From [Eubacterium] yurii (GTDB lineage: Bacteria > Bacillota > Clostridia > Peptostreptococcales > Filifactoraceae): DNA of 64,000 nucleotides. Below, in pieces: positions 27,536 to 35,385 of the stretch. The notes beneath the pieces are model-generated. The model had not been told where the DNA came from and ran no database searches. It saw nothing but the letters and a program-made list of their open reading frames with translations. Both the position numbers and the translations under genes were made by a program. Every line of letters starts with the position of its first letter. The stretch's first letter is position 1. The stretch lies in contig FUZS01000010.1 of the NCBI GenBank assembly GCA_900167215.1, forward strand, positions 34,096-98,095, read 5' to 3'.

Positions 27536-28861
27536 TTATTTTGCTATTTGTGAATATTCGTAAGGAACTCCTGCATATAGAGCAGCACAAGTAACCAAGT
27601 CGTTTTTCCAAGTTATTTCGTTTGGAGCATGGGCTTGAGCTTCAGCACCAGGTCCAAATCCTATACAAGGTATTCCGTTTCTTCCCATTATAGACACACC
27701 GTTTGTAGAGAATGTCCACTTGTCAGTAAGAGGTCTTGCTTGTCTCATTTCTATATTGTCTACATCACCTTTTCTAAGTTCAGTGTTGTATAGTCCTTGA
27801 TATACTTTTTCAAGAGATTTTGTAACATTGTGATCTTTTGGAATTACCCAAGTTGGGAAGTAGCATTCGATTGGATATACTTCGCCTGTCCAAGACGGTA
27901 CATCATATTCGTACATTGATACCTTAGCGCCGTATTTTTGTACTGCTGGAAGGTCTTCAATTTCTTTTATACAACTTTGCCATGTTTCACCGGCAGTCAT
28001 TCTTCTGTCAAGTGATATGCTGCAAGAGTCTGCAACTGCACAACGGCTTGGAGAAGTGTAGAATATTTGAGAAACTGTAACTGTTCCTCTTCCAAGGAAG
28101 TTAGCTTCTTCGTAGTGTTCAGGGTTGTATTTCTTGTCAAGCATCTTTACAAGTCCTCTTATAGCAGTAGACTCATCAGCAGAGTTTGCATTAAGATCTC
28201 TTATGTTTTGTATTATTTCAGACATCTTGTATATAGCATTATCTCCACGTTCCGGAGCTGAACCGTGGCAAGATACACCTTGTACGTCAACTCTTATTTC
28301 CATACGTCCTCTCTGTCCTCTGTAGATACCACCGTCAGTTGGCTCTGTAGAAACGACAAATTCAGGTCTTATGTTTTCTTTCTTGATTATATATTCCCAG
28401 CAAAGTCCGTCGCAGTCTTCTTCTTGAACTGTTCCGACAACCATTACTTTGTATCCGTCAGGTATAAGGTTAAGTTCTTTCATTATTCTTGCACCGTAAA
28501 CAGCAGATATAACTCCACCCAATTGGTCAGAAACTCCTCTACCGCCTATGTGCAAATCATCTTCAAATCCTTCATATGGATCAAATGTCCAGTTAGCTCT
28601 GTTTCCTATACCAACTGTGTCTATATGTCCGTCAAAAGCTATTATCTTATCGCCTTTTCCCATGAAGCCCATTACGTTACCTTGCTTGTCTATATAAGCT
28701 TCATCAAATTCCAACTTTTTCATCTCTTCAAGAATTCTTTCAGCATGTTCTTTTTCTCCGCAGCTTTCACCAGGAAACTTAACAACATCTCTTAAAAATT
28801 TTGTCATTGCAGCTTTGTAACCTTCAGCTTTTTCTTGAATCAACTTGTAATCAATACTCAT
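27536..28861 (-). CDS. ygeY: YgeY-family M20 metallohydrolase
   Basis: 441 residues. Peptidase M20 fold with the two-metal motifs: [13 protein letters not shown] (His/Asp, about 75-87), SDQLGGVIS, the general-base pair in [17 protein letters not shown], and a late His in AQAHAPNE. Family members are annotated as selenium-metabolism hydrolases and lie with ygeX and ygeW. Most likely it removes a ureido group from the diaminopropionate backbone; that step is inferred from the cluster, not shown for this protein. ATG start with GGGAGAAA upstream. Confidence 0.93.
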   Translation of the reverse strand: MSIDYKLIQEKAEGYKAAMTKFLRDVVKFPGESCGEKEHAERILEEMKKLEFDEAYIDKQGNVMGFMGKGDKIIAFDGHIDTVGIGNRANWTFDPYEGFEDDLHIGGRGVSDQLGGVISAVYGARIMKELNLIPDGYKVMVVGTVQEEDCDGLCWEYIIKKENIRPEFVVSTEPTDGGIYRGQRGRMEIRVDVQGVSCHGSAPERGDNAIYKMSEIIQNIRDLNANSADESTAIRGLVKMLDKKYNPEHYEEANFLGRGTVTVSQIFYTSPSRCAVADSCSISLDRRMTAGETWQSCIKEIEDLPAVQKYGAKVSMYEYDVPSWTGEVYPIECYFPTWVIPKDHNVTKSLEKVYQGLYNTELRKGDVDNIEMRQARPLTDKWTFSTNGVSIMGRNGIPCIGFGPGAEAQAHAPNEITWKNDLVTCAALYAGVPYEYSQIAK

Positions 28862-28928
28862 TTTTTTCTCCCTTTCAATTATTCATTACCTTAAAAAATT
28901 TAAAGTAACATTAGAAAAATATATACAT

Positions 28929-28957
28929 CAAGAATTTATCATTTTGATAAATTCTTG
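28929..28957. other. Perfect 13-bp hairpin between ygeX and ygeY
   Basis: CAAGAATTTATCA / TGATAAATTCTTG with a TTT loop. The centre TATCATTTTGATA resembles the 13-bp palindromes upstream of ygeX at 30477-30506, so it could be an operator as well as an RNA hairpin. Confidence 0.6.
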
Positions 28958-28969
28958 CTATATCTCAAA

Positions 28970-30175
28970 TTATTTGTGAAATGCTCCATTCCAAACTATA
29001 TTTCTATAGCTGTCAGGATCAGTATCTCCTTCTGTAGAAATCACCAAAACTCTTGAATTTTCATCAAGTTTCAATTTTTCCTTAAGTTCTTTAAGACTGT
29101 CATCAGTAAGAAGTTCATAAACTATACCGGCTGTAACAGCTCCTGACTCTCCTGATATCACCTTAGGGTCATTACCCAAAGGATTACCAAGTACTCTCAT
29201 ACCGTCAGCAGCTACATATTCAGGGCAAGATATAAATGCATCAGAGTAATCTTTGATGATATCCCAGCCTATAGGGTTCGGCTCTCCGCATGCAAGACCG
29301 GCCATTATCGTAAACATATCACCTGTTACATTTGTCAACTTATGGTTTTCTGCTGAACGGAATATGCAGTTTGCAACCTCAGGCTCAACTATAGTAGTTA
29401 TAGGCCTGTTTTGAGGGAATATAGCAGCTATCATACCTTGCACAGCTCCTGCCATAGCTCCGACTCCGGCTTGTAAGAATACATGTGTAGGAGCATCTAT
29501 TCCATACTGTCTCATTTGCTCTACAGCTTCAAGCATAAGTGTACCGTATCCTTGCATTATCCAAGTTGGCACCTTTATATAGCCTTCCCAAGCAGTATCC
29601 TGTATTACTTCCCCACCAGTTGCCTTAGCGTTTTTGTCAGCCAATCTAACTGCTTCATCATAGTTCATATCAGTGATGCTGGCATCAGCGCCTTCAGCCT
29701 TTATCTTATTCAATCTGTATTCAGATGAGCCCTTAGGCATATATACTACAGATTTTTGTCCAAGTTGATTTGCAGCCCAAGCCACTCCTCTTCCGTGGTT
29801 ACCGTCTGTAGCAGTATAAAAAGTTATATCTCCCAACTTCTTCTTTGTTTCTTCAGATTTAAGCATGTTAAAATCAACTTCACTTATGTCTTTGCCCAAT
29901 CTTTCTGCCAAGAAATTTCCTATGGCATAAGAACCGCCCAACACTTTGAAAGCGTTAAGTCCGAATCTTTTTGATTCGTCTTTTACCAAAAATTCCTTGA
30001 TTCCCAATTGCTTTGACAATTCAGAGAGTCTTGCAAGAGGAGTTGGCTCATAAATATCAAACTTTTTATGAAAATCCCTTGCTTTTGTGATTTCTTTTTC
30101 ATTAAAAGTCTCAACATCAGCTTTTTTCCCGGCAGTTCTTGAATCATTGCTGATAATCCATCTTACCTTTTCCAT
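28970..30175 (-). CDS. ygeX: Diaminopropionate ammonia-lyase
   Basis: 401 residues (E. coli YgeX has 398). A PLP fold-type II enzyme that converts 2,3-diaminopropionate to pyruvate and two ammonia. The PLP lysine lies in RFGLNAFKVLGGSYA; other motifs are ATDGNHGRGVAWAA, VFLQAGVGAMAGAVQG and GESGAVTAGI. The start is the ATG in MEKVRWI, which has TAGGAG nine bases upstream; a longer frame starts seven codons earlier without a site. First gene of the purine cluster. Pyruvate and ammonia are the expected end products of the route. Confidence 0.96.
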   Translation of the reverse strand: MEKVRWIISNDSRTAGKKADVETFNEKEITKARDFHKKFDIYEPTPLARLSELSKQLGIKEFLVKDESKRFGLNAFKVLGGSYAIGNFLAERLGKDISEVDFNMLKSEETKKKLGDITFYTATDGNHGRGVAWAANQLGQKSVVYMPKGSSEYRLNKIKAEGADASITDMNYDEAVRLADKNAKATGGEVIQDTAWEGYIKVPTWIMQGYGTLMLEAVEQMRQYGIDAPTHVFLQAGVGAMAGAVQGMIAAIFPQNRPITTIVEPEVANCIFRSAENHKLTNVTGDMFTIMAGLACGEPNPIGWDIIKDYSDAFISCPEYVAADGMRVLGNPLGNDPKVISGESGAVTAGIVYELLTDDSLKELKEKLKLDENSRVLVISTEGDTDPDSYRNIVWNGAFHK

Positions 30176-30476
30176 TATTAATTCTCCTAATTCCAATTTT
30201 TACTTAAAGACAACACTAATCCTAAAACCATATCATAAAATTTTGCAAATTGATAATTTTTTAAATTTATTACGAGAACTTCTGCATTTTATGTATATTT
30301 TAGCTAAAATCAGCATTAACTTAAAAACAGTATTCTATAAAAATATACTGTATATTAATATTAGCAATTTTTGTGCCAAATGTAAAGATATTTTTAAAAA
30401 ATTTTTAAATTACAGTATTTCAATAGATTTAGAGAATTAATAAAATTTAACACATAAAAAACTACATCGTATTTAT

Positions 30477-30506
30477 TATCAAATTGATAAATTTATCAAA
30501 TTGATA
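30477..30506. promoter_or_regulatory. Tandem 13-bp palindromes, candidate operator
   Basis: TATCAAATTGATA occurs twice (30477-30489 and 30494-30506), each a perfect palindrome, four bases apart. Part-copies ATATCAATTT and CAAATTGATAA follow at about 30521 and 30247. They lie some 300 bp upstream of ygeX and 30 bp past the stop of the GNAT-like gene. The spacing suits two dimers of one repressor or activator. The 30176-30476 stretch is otherwise AT-rich, with no sure promoter. Confidence 0.5.
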
Positions 30507-30535
30507 GATTATTCAAAAAAATATCAATTTAAAAA

Positions 30536-31642
30536 TTAAAAATAAAGAATATTATCTAAATTCTTACTTAACAAGACATATTTATTTCTTTTATAAATAT
30601 ACCTATTATCATAACACTTGCTTACCTTATTAGCATGAACAAGAGAGCCTATGGTTGTTATTTCCTTACCTTCCAAATCTTTAACGACATTATATACTAT
30701 TGCTGAACCGAGACCTCTATGTTCTTCTTCAACTCCCATGTAAAGAAAGACATATTCCTTTACAAATTTCTTTTTAAATAGCACTTTTAAAATATTTAGA
30801 TAATTATCAATATGATATGTTAAATTATTATAGTTTGGTATAGCTATGAAAAAAGCCACAGTTACATCATTATAATAAGCCATTTTTACCATATCAAAAT
30901 TCAAAACTGCCTTTAATTTTGAAAAATAAGAACAAAAATCCTCTTCCGATATCTCCTTATATAGTGGAAAGTTACTATACAGCTTTGAAATAAGACGATA
31001 AATCTCCCTTATTCCCACATCAAAGTCTTTCTTGTTGAGATTTTTTATAACATATCCCTTATTTATAAAGTCTCTATATCTTTTTTCCAATTTTTTGTTA
31101 GTATAGCCCTTTTCAAAGCTCTTGTAAAACGAACTTGTATACGTCTCTATAATCTTATAGCCGTTTTTCAAAAAATTCTCAAGATAGTATGGGAGATTAT
31201 AAGGCTCTCCTATATATGGTTGATCGGCAAAATTATTGACCTTGAGTCTGTATCTTACCCAAAACGAAACGTCAACAGGACCTACTATTCTTTTAAAGTA
31301 ATGCTCAACTGCATACTCACTTGCCTTATCCAATAAAAACTTGAAACATACTTCATCATCAATACACTCCACAAAGCCTATATATGCTGTCCTATCTGCA
31401 ACTAAAGCTTCATCAATATATGATGTAAGAGCAAATCTTCCCACAGGCCTTGAATCCATATAGATACAAAAAGCCTCGGTATAAGTACGTAGACTGAATA
31501 TATGAAAACCTTCAATAAGAGATTTTATCTCCTCTTTGTCAAAAACATTATAGTCTTTACTGTACAAGGCATCAGTAAGATTGAGAAAATCGTCCAAATC
31601 AGCTCTTTTTAAAATGTCCACTTTTCTACATTCCAAGCTCAT
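30536..31642 (-). CDS. GNAT-superfamily acetyltransferase-like protein
   Basis: 368 residues with two GNAT-like halves. The N-terminal half has SRPVGRFALTSYID and YIGFVECID; a central segment has GPVDVSFWVRYRLKVN and GEPYNLPYYLENFLKNGYK, seen in proteins annotated as N-acetyltransferases of the YghO type. The C-terminal half has the acetyl-CoA-loop-like FLYMGVEEEHRGLGSAIVYN (about 315-330). The substrate is unknown. It starts 20 bp after the 5-formyl-THF cyclo-ligase and is probably in one operon with it. Confidence 0.65.
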   Translation of the reverse strand: MSLECRKVDILKRADLDDFLNLTDALYSKDYNVFDKEEIKSLIEGFHIFSLRTYTEAFCIYMDSRPVGRFALTSYIDEALVADRTAYIGFVECIDDEVCFKFLLDKASEYAVEHYFKRIVGPVDVSFWVRYRLKVNNFADQPYIGEPYNLPYYLENFLKNGYKIIETYTSSFYKSFEKGYTNKKLEKRYRDFINKGYVIKNLNKKDFDVGIREIYRLISKLYSNFPLYKEISEEDFCSYFSKLKAVLNFDMVKMAYYNDVTVAFFIAIPNYNNLTYHIDNYLNILKVLFKKKFVKEYVFLYMGVEEEHRGLGSAIVYNVVKDLEGKEITTIGSLVHANKVSKCYDNRYIYKRNKYVLLSKNLDNILYF

Positions 31643-31662
31643 AATACACTCCTGTAATCGTT

Positions 31663-32223
31663 TCAGATGAATATCCTCTTGTCAGTAACCACCATATCAG
31701 CTGCAACATCATACTCGTCTATATCAATGTTTTCAACTACACATTCATCAAAGCAAACTCCTATTTTTACGGCATCACAATCAACGAAAAATCTGTCATA
31801 AAAGCCCTTGCCGTATCCCACTCTATACCTATTGTAGTCAAAACATACACAAGGAGTAATTATTATATCTATATCTCTTTTGTCTACTTCATCCAACTTT
31901 TCAAAAGGTAGTTCCGGTATATCCATGTATCCCTTGACCAAGTCTTTTACATCATATAGTCTTGAGGCAATCATCACTGAATTTTTTACATCTTTTATAT
32001 ATGGTATGGATACATTCTTACCAAGGGAAAGACATAGAGAGATAAAACTACTTGTGTCGACTTCAGTGTCAAAACTTACAAAAGTCATAATATTTTTAGC
32101 TTTTTCAAATATTTCAGTCTTTGTTATTTTTTTAAAAATAATAGATGATTTTAGTATAATTTCATCACGTGAATTTCTATCTCTTATAGATAGCATTTCT
32201 TTTCTAAGAGTTTTTTTATCCAT
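31663..32223 (-). CDS. 5-formyltetrahydrofolate cyclo-ligase
   Basis: 186 residues. It converts 5-formyl-THF to 5,10-methenyl-THF with ATP. Motifs: MDKKTLRKEMLSIRD at the N-terminus (ATP-binding basic residues), FVSFDTEVDT, and the family signature VGYGKGFYDRF (about 134-144), then a final ADMVVTDKRIF. Upstream gene of a two-gene unit with the GNAT-like protein. The ATG follows a GGGAAGAG site. Confidence 0.95.
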   Translation of the reverse strand: MDKKTLRKEMLSIRDRNSRDEIILKSSIIFKKITKTEIFEKAKNIMTFVSFDTEVDTSSFISLCLSLGKNVSIPYIKDVKNSVMIASRLYDVKDLVKGYMDIPELPFEKLDEVDKRDIDIIITPCVCFDYNRYRVGYGKGFYDRFFVDCDAVKIGVCFDECVVENIDIDEYDVAADMVVTDKRIFI

Positions 32224-32386
32224 TTTAACTCTTCCCTTTTAATTTTATTAACTCTTGCTTTGATTAAGAACAACTTTATTTTATCATCTCAGCTTGTAAA
32301 TATCAATTATTATTTTATAAAAATAGCGTTTAAATACAAGAATTTCCAATTTTTTACACATGATAAAAATTTTTTCACAAAAGATA

Positions 32387-32415
32387 TTGACACGCTAAAA
32401 AAAAAATGATATTAT
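32387..32415 (+). promoter_or_regulatory. Promoter of the tRNA cluster
   Basis: TTGACA, 17-base spacer, TATTAT, ending 31 bp before the first tRNA. The best stable-RNA-like promoter in the window; no GC-rich discriminator is apparent. Confidence 0.88.
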
Positions 32416-32446
32416 ATACAGGCAATTGTGCATGTCACAATTATAG

Positions 32447-32522
32447 GACTCATTAGCTCAGTAGGCAGAGCACTTGACTTTTAATCAAGGTGTCCCGGGT
32501 TCGAATCCCGGATGGGTCACCA
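32447..32522 (+). tRNA. tRNA-Lys (UUU)
   Basis: Acceptor GACTCAT/ATGGGTC pairs fully, discriminator A, encoded CCA. Anticodon loop CTTTTAA gives UUU. T arm GGGTTCGAATCCC is standard. Confidence 0.98.
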
Positions 32523-32542
32523 TCGAAACTGAATAGTTGCAT

Positions 32543-32617
32543 GGCTCCTTGGTCAAGCGGTTAAGACACCGCCCTTTCACGGCGGTAACAGGGGTTCGAT
32601 TCCCCTAGGAGTCACCA
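32543..32617 (+). tRNA. tRNA-Glu (UUC)
   Basis: Acceptor GGCTCCT with AGGAGTC, encoded CCA, anticodon TTC in CCTTTCACG. D loop TGGTCAAGCGGTTAAGA is typical of tRNA-Glu. Confidence 0.97.
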
Positions 32618-32622
32618 TTTCT

Positions 32623-32698
32623 GGATCCATAGCTCAGCTGGGAGAGCATCTGCCTTACAAGCAGGGGGTCATAGGTTCGAGCCCTATTGGGTCCACCA
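32623..32698 (+). tRNA. tRNA-Val (UAC)
   Basis: Acceptor GGATCCA pairs with TGGGTCC, encoded CCA, anticodon loop CTTACAA gives UAC. Five bases separate it from the tRNA-Glu end. Confidence 0.97.
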
Positions 32699-32704
32699 GT
32701 TGAA

Positions 32705-32735
32705 AGAGGTGTTGCGATTGCGACATCTTTTTTTT
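32705..32735 (+). terminator. tRNA-cluster terminator
   Basis: GGTGTTGC/GCGACATC stem with two G-U pairs and an ATT loop, followed by a run of eight T. Confidence 0.88.
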
Positions 32736-32770
32736 GCTTTTTTTATGTAAGACTTATCTGAATAATATAC

Positions 32771-32879
32771 TTATTACTAATCATATTTATAAAGTTGACT
32801 AATGACACTACAGTTTGTGAATTATCAGTAATTTTACTGTAATGCAATCATATGGCTTTTTAATAGTTTTTTAGTATTA
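32771..32879 (+). repeat. Dispersed repeat A, copy 3 (MITE-like)
   Basis: Begins TTATTACTAATCA, ends AGTTTTTTAGTATTA. Its middle (ACAGTTTGTGAATTATCAG, ATTTTACTGTAAT) is nearly identical to inverted copy 5 at 46.3 kb. Confidence 0.75.
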
Positions 32880-32935
32880 ATTCAGTTTTTCTTTTCACTT
32901 AGAGATATTTTTATGTGTAATTTTATCCGCTTATT

Positions 32936-33095
32936 CTAAATACTTGACTTAATACTATTATCTATCATCTTATTAGATTTATGCAAATTCAAATAAAATA
33001 TTGTATAAAAAACATTTATTTCATTTATATCGAAGACATACGTTTTTAAAAACTATTGATGACTATAATCCATAGTTTAAGTAGATACATAGCAG
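32936..33095. repeat. Possible dispersed repeat B copy
   Basis: The right part reads ATAATCCATAGTTTAAGTAG, close to AATCCATAGTTTAAATAGAG at 53.1 kb. The left end, near AATACTATTATCTATCATC, is only loosely inverted to it. No gene in this 32736-33176 gap. Confidence 0.35.
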
Positions 33096-33099
33096 TATT

Positions 33100-33139
33100 A
33101 AATAAAAAGCACCAAATAGTCATAGGACTAAACGGTGCT
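33100..33139 (-). terminator. Terminator of the pseudouridine synthase gene
   Basis: AGCACC/GGTGCT with inner TAGTC/GACTA; on the minus strand followed by TTTTTATTT. Confidence 0.85.
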
Positions 33140-33176
33140 CCTGTGATAGACTCCTTGGAAATATTATAGAAAAATC

Positions 33177-34079
33177 TTAAATTACATTTATAATATCCTG
33201 CATATCCTTAGGGTATGGGCTTGTAACCGATATTTTTTCCATAGAGCGTGGTGAAATTATCTCAAGGCTGTGGCAGTGTAGTGCCTGACGACTCATAACA
33301 CTCATATCTCCGCCGTAAAGTTCATCGCCTATTATTGGCAGTCCCAAGTGTGACAGATGTACCCTTATCTGATGGGTACGTCCCGTTTCAAGCAAGAGCT
33401 CTAAAATGGTGTATCTTTCTCCCCTTTTTACTATCTTATAATGCGTGATGGCCTCTTGTCCATCATCTGTTATTATTCTTTTTATTCCGTCCTCAGATTT
33501 TTCTATTTTTTCAGCTATGCTTCCGCTTTCTTGTAGTACGCTTGTATCTCCGCTTACTATTGCAGTATATCTTTTTTGTATCTTGTCAGATAAAAAACCT
33601 TGTGATAATGCATAATGCGAAAAGGCGTTTTTGGCAATGGTGATAATCCCTGATGTATCCATGTCAAGTCTGCTGATAAACCTTACTTTTGACTCTATGT
33701 TTTTCTTCTCAAAAATCCACTGAACATAGTTTAGCATCGTATTTTCAAGATGTGACTTAGTCGGGTGAGACACTATGCCTGCAGGCTTGTCAAATATTAT
33801 TATATCTTCATCTTCAAACAATATATCCAAGTCCTTTTCTTGGCTGATATAGTCAGACTTTTCATCGTGCATTACGACTTTTATCACATCTTTTTCTCTT
33901 ATAATATGATTTTTAGGTATCTTGCCGTCATTTATACTTATTACATACTTAGCTTTTTTGATATTGGATACTGCTCTGATTGAAAACTTCATATCGTCAA
34001 GCAGGACATTTTTAAGCGGCTTTTCTCTCTCGCATTCATATACAAAGCAATTGTATGTCTGTTTATTTTTAAGGTACAT
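33177..34079 (-). CDS. RluA/RluD-family RNA pseudouridine synthase
   Basis: 300 residues. The N-terminal region has a weak S4-like segment (KAKYVISINDGKIPKNHIIR, about 43-62). The catalytic domain has DILFEDEDIIIFDKPAGIVSHP in parts, and the catalytic Asp in FISRLDMDTSGI (about 137-148), then QKRYTAIVSG and RTHQIRVHLSHLGLPIIGD. It isomerises uridine in 23S rRNA or tRNA; the target site cannot be told from sequence. ATG with TAGGAG upstream. It starts 24 bp after the aldolase-like stop, so the two may be co-transcribed. Confidence 0.93.
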   Translation of the reverse strand: MYLKNKQTYNCFVYECEREKPLKNVLLDDMKFSIRAVSNIKKAKYVISINDGKIPKNHIIREKDVIKVVMHDEKSDYISQEKDLDILFEDEDIIIFDKPAGIVSHPTKSHLENTMLNYVQWIFEKKNIESKVRFISRLDMDTSGIITIAKNAFSHYALSQGFLSDKIQKRYTAIVSGDTSVLQESGSIAEKIEKSEDGIKRIITDDGQEAITHYKIVKRGERYTILELLLETGRTHQIRVHLSHLGLPIIGDELYGGDMSVMSRQALHCHSLEIISPRSMEKISVTSPYPKDMQDIINVI

Positions 34080-34103
34080 ATATTTCTCCTAAGATTATGC
34101 CTT

Positions 34104-35129
34104 TTACTTTTCTTGCTTTAAAAATTCTATCAATTTATCTACTTCTTCTTCTTTTGTAGCCCATGATGTCACAAGTCTTATACAGCTCTTATCATCACTC
34201 ATCTTTTGAGCAATAGCAAAGACAAATTTTTCTCTCATTTTTTCTATTATTTTATTGTCAAGTATGATGAAGATTTGATTCGACTCAACTTTTGCTAAAA
34301 ATTCATATTTTCCCTTTAGGCTGTCATAGATTTTATATGCCATCTTATTTGCATGTCTTGCCAGTTCAAAGTATAAATCATCCTTGAAAAGCTCTATAAA
34401 CTCTATTCCCATCACCTTTGCTTTGGCATGAACAGCTCCCTTGCACTTCATCTGTCTGAAAAAATTCCCTTTGAGCTCGTCATTTTTGATTAGCAAAGCC
34501 TCTCCAAGCAATGCACCATTTTTTGTGCCTCCTATATAAAATGCGTCGCTGTATTTTGCCAAATCTGAAATTTCAAGGTCGCTTTCCCTCGAAGTAAGCG
34601 CTGTTCCCAATCTTGCTCCGTCTATATAGAGATATAAGTTATATTTCTTACAAATATCATATATGGCTTTTATCTCCTCTTTTTTGTAGACAGTGCCTAG
34701 CTCCGTAGAATTGGATATATACACTGCTTTTGGCAACACCATGTGATCGTCAACCTCATAGCTAAGATAGGTATTTTCAATGTCATCAGCTGTCAGTTTG
34801 CCGTTTTTATTTGGCACTGCAAGTATCTTATGTCCGCAAGATTCTATGGCTGATACTTCGTGGACGTTAATATGAGCAGTATCTGTAGATATTATAGCCT
34901 CATAATTCCTAAGCATCATATCTATAAGTGTAAGATTTGTAGAAGTCCCTGCCATGAAAAAATGCACATCGCAGTCAAGTGCAGAAAATCTTTGCTTTAT
35001 AATCTCCTCTGCCCTGTTACAAAACTCATCTTCTCCATATCCCAAGGTCTGCACCATATTATTTTTTACTATGGCATTTAAAATATTCTCGTGAGCTATC
35101 TCGTTATAATCATTCATAAAACTGTACAT
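34104..35129 (-). CDS. Low-specificity threonine aldolase-like PLP enzyme
   Basis: 341 residues, beta-eliminating lyase family. It has FSALDCDVHFFMAGTSTN, HINVHEVSAIESCGHKI, the PLP-phosphate/aspartate strand LYLYIDGARLGTAL (about 166-179) and the PLP lysine in FYIGGTKNGALLGEA (about 196-210). The expected reaction is cleavage of L-threonine or allo-threonine to glycine and acetaldehyde. Upstream gene of the probable pair with the pseudouridine synthase. Confidence 0.9.
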   Translation of the reverse strand: MYSFMNDYNEIAHENILNAIVKNNMVQTLGYGEDEFCNRAEEIIKQRFSALDCDVHFFMAGTSTNLTLIDMMLRNYEAIISTDTAHINVHEVSAIESCGHKILAVPNKNGKLTADDIENTYLSYEVDDHMVLPKAVYISNSTELGTVYKKEEIKAIYDICKKYNLYLYIDGARLGTALTSRESDLEISDLAKYSDAFYIGGTKNGALLGEALLIKNDELKGNFFRQMKCKGAVHAKAKVMGIEFIELFKDDLYFELARHANKMAYKIYDSLKGKYEFLAKVESNQIFIILDNKIIEKMREKFVFAIAQKMSDDKSCIRLVTSWATKEEEVDKLIEFLKQEK

Positions 35130-35385
35130 ATTTGCCCTCTTTTCTAATTTATATCGAATTTGAATTTAAAATATAGCTATTATATTTACAAAAATTTGCT
35201 TATGCTATTATCCATTTGATTAAATATCGCTATTAGTCGTAAATCATAGGCTATTTAGACTAAATGTTCTATTAAATATACTAATATTAAAAAGATAGTA
35301 TTATAATCAAAGCAAAAAATTATACTGTTGTATATTTTTTACACCATATGTGCATTTTTACAACAGCATAATCAAAATTCAAGTA

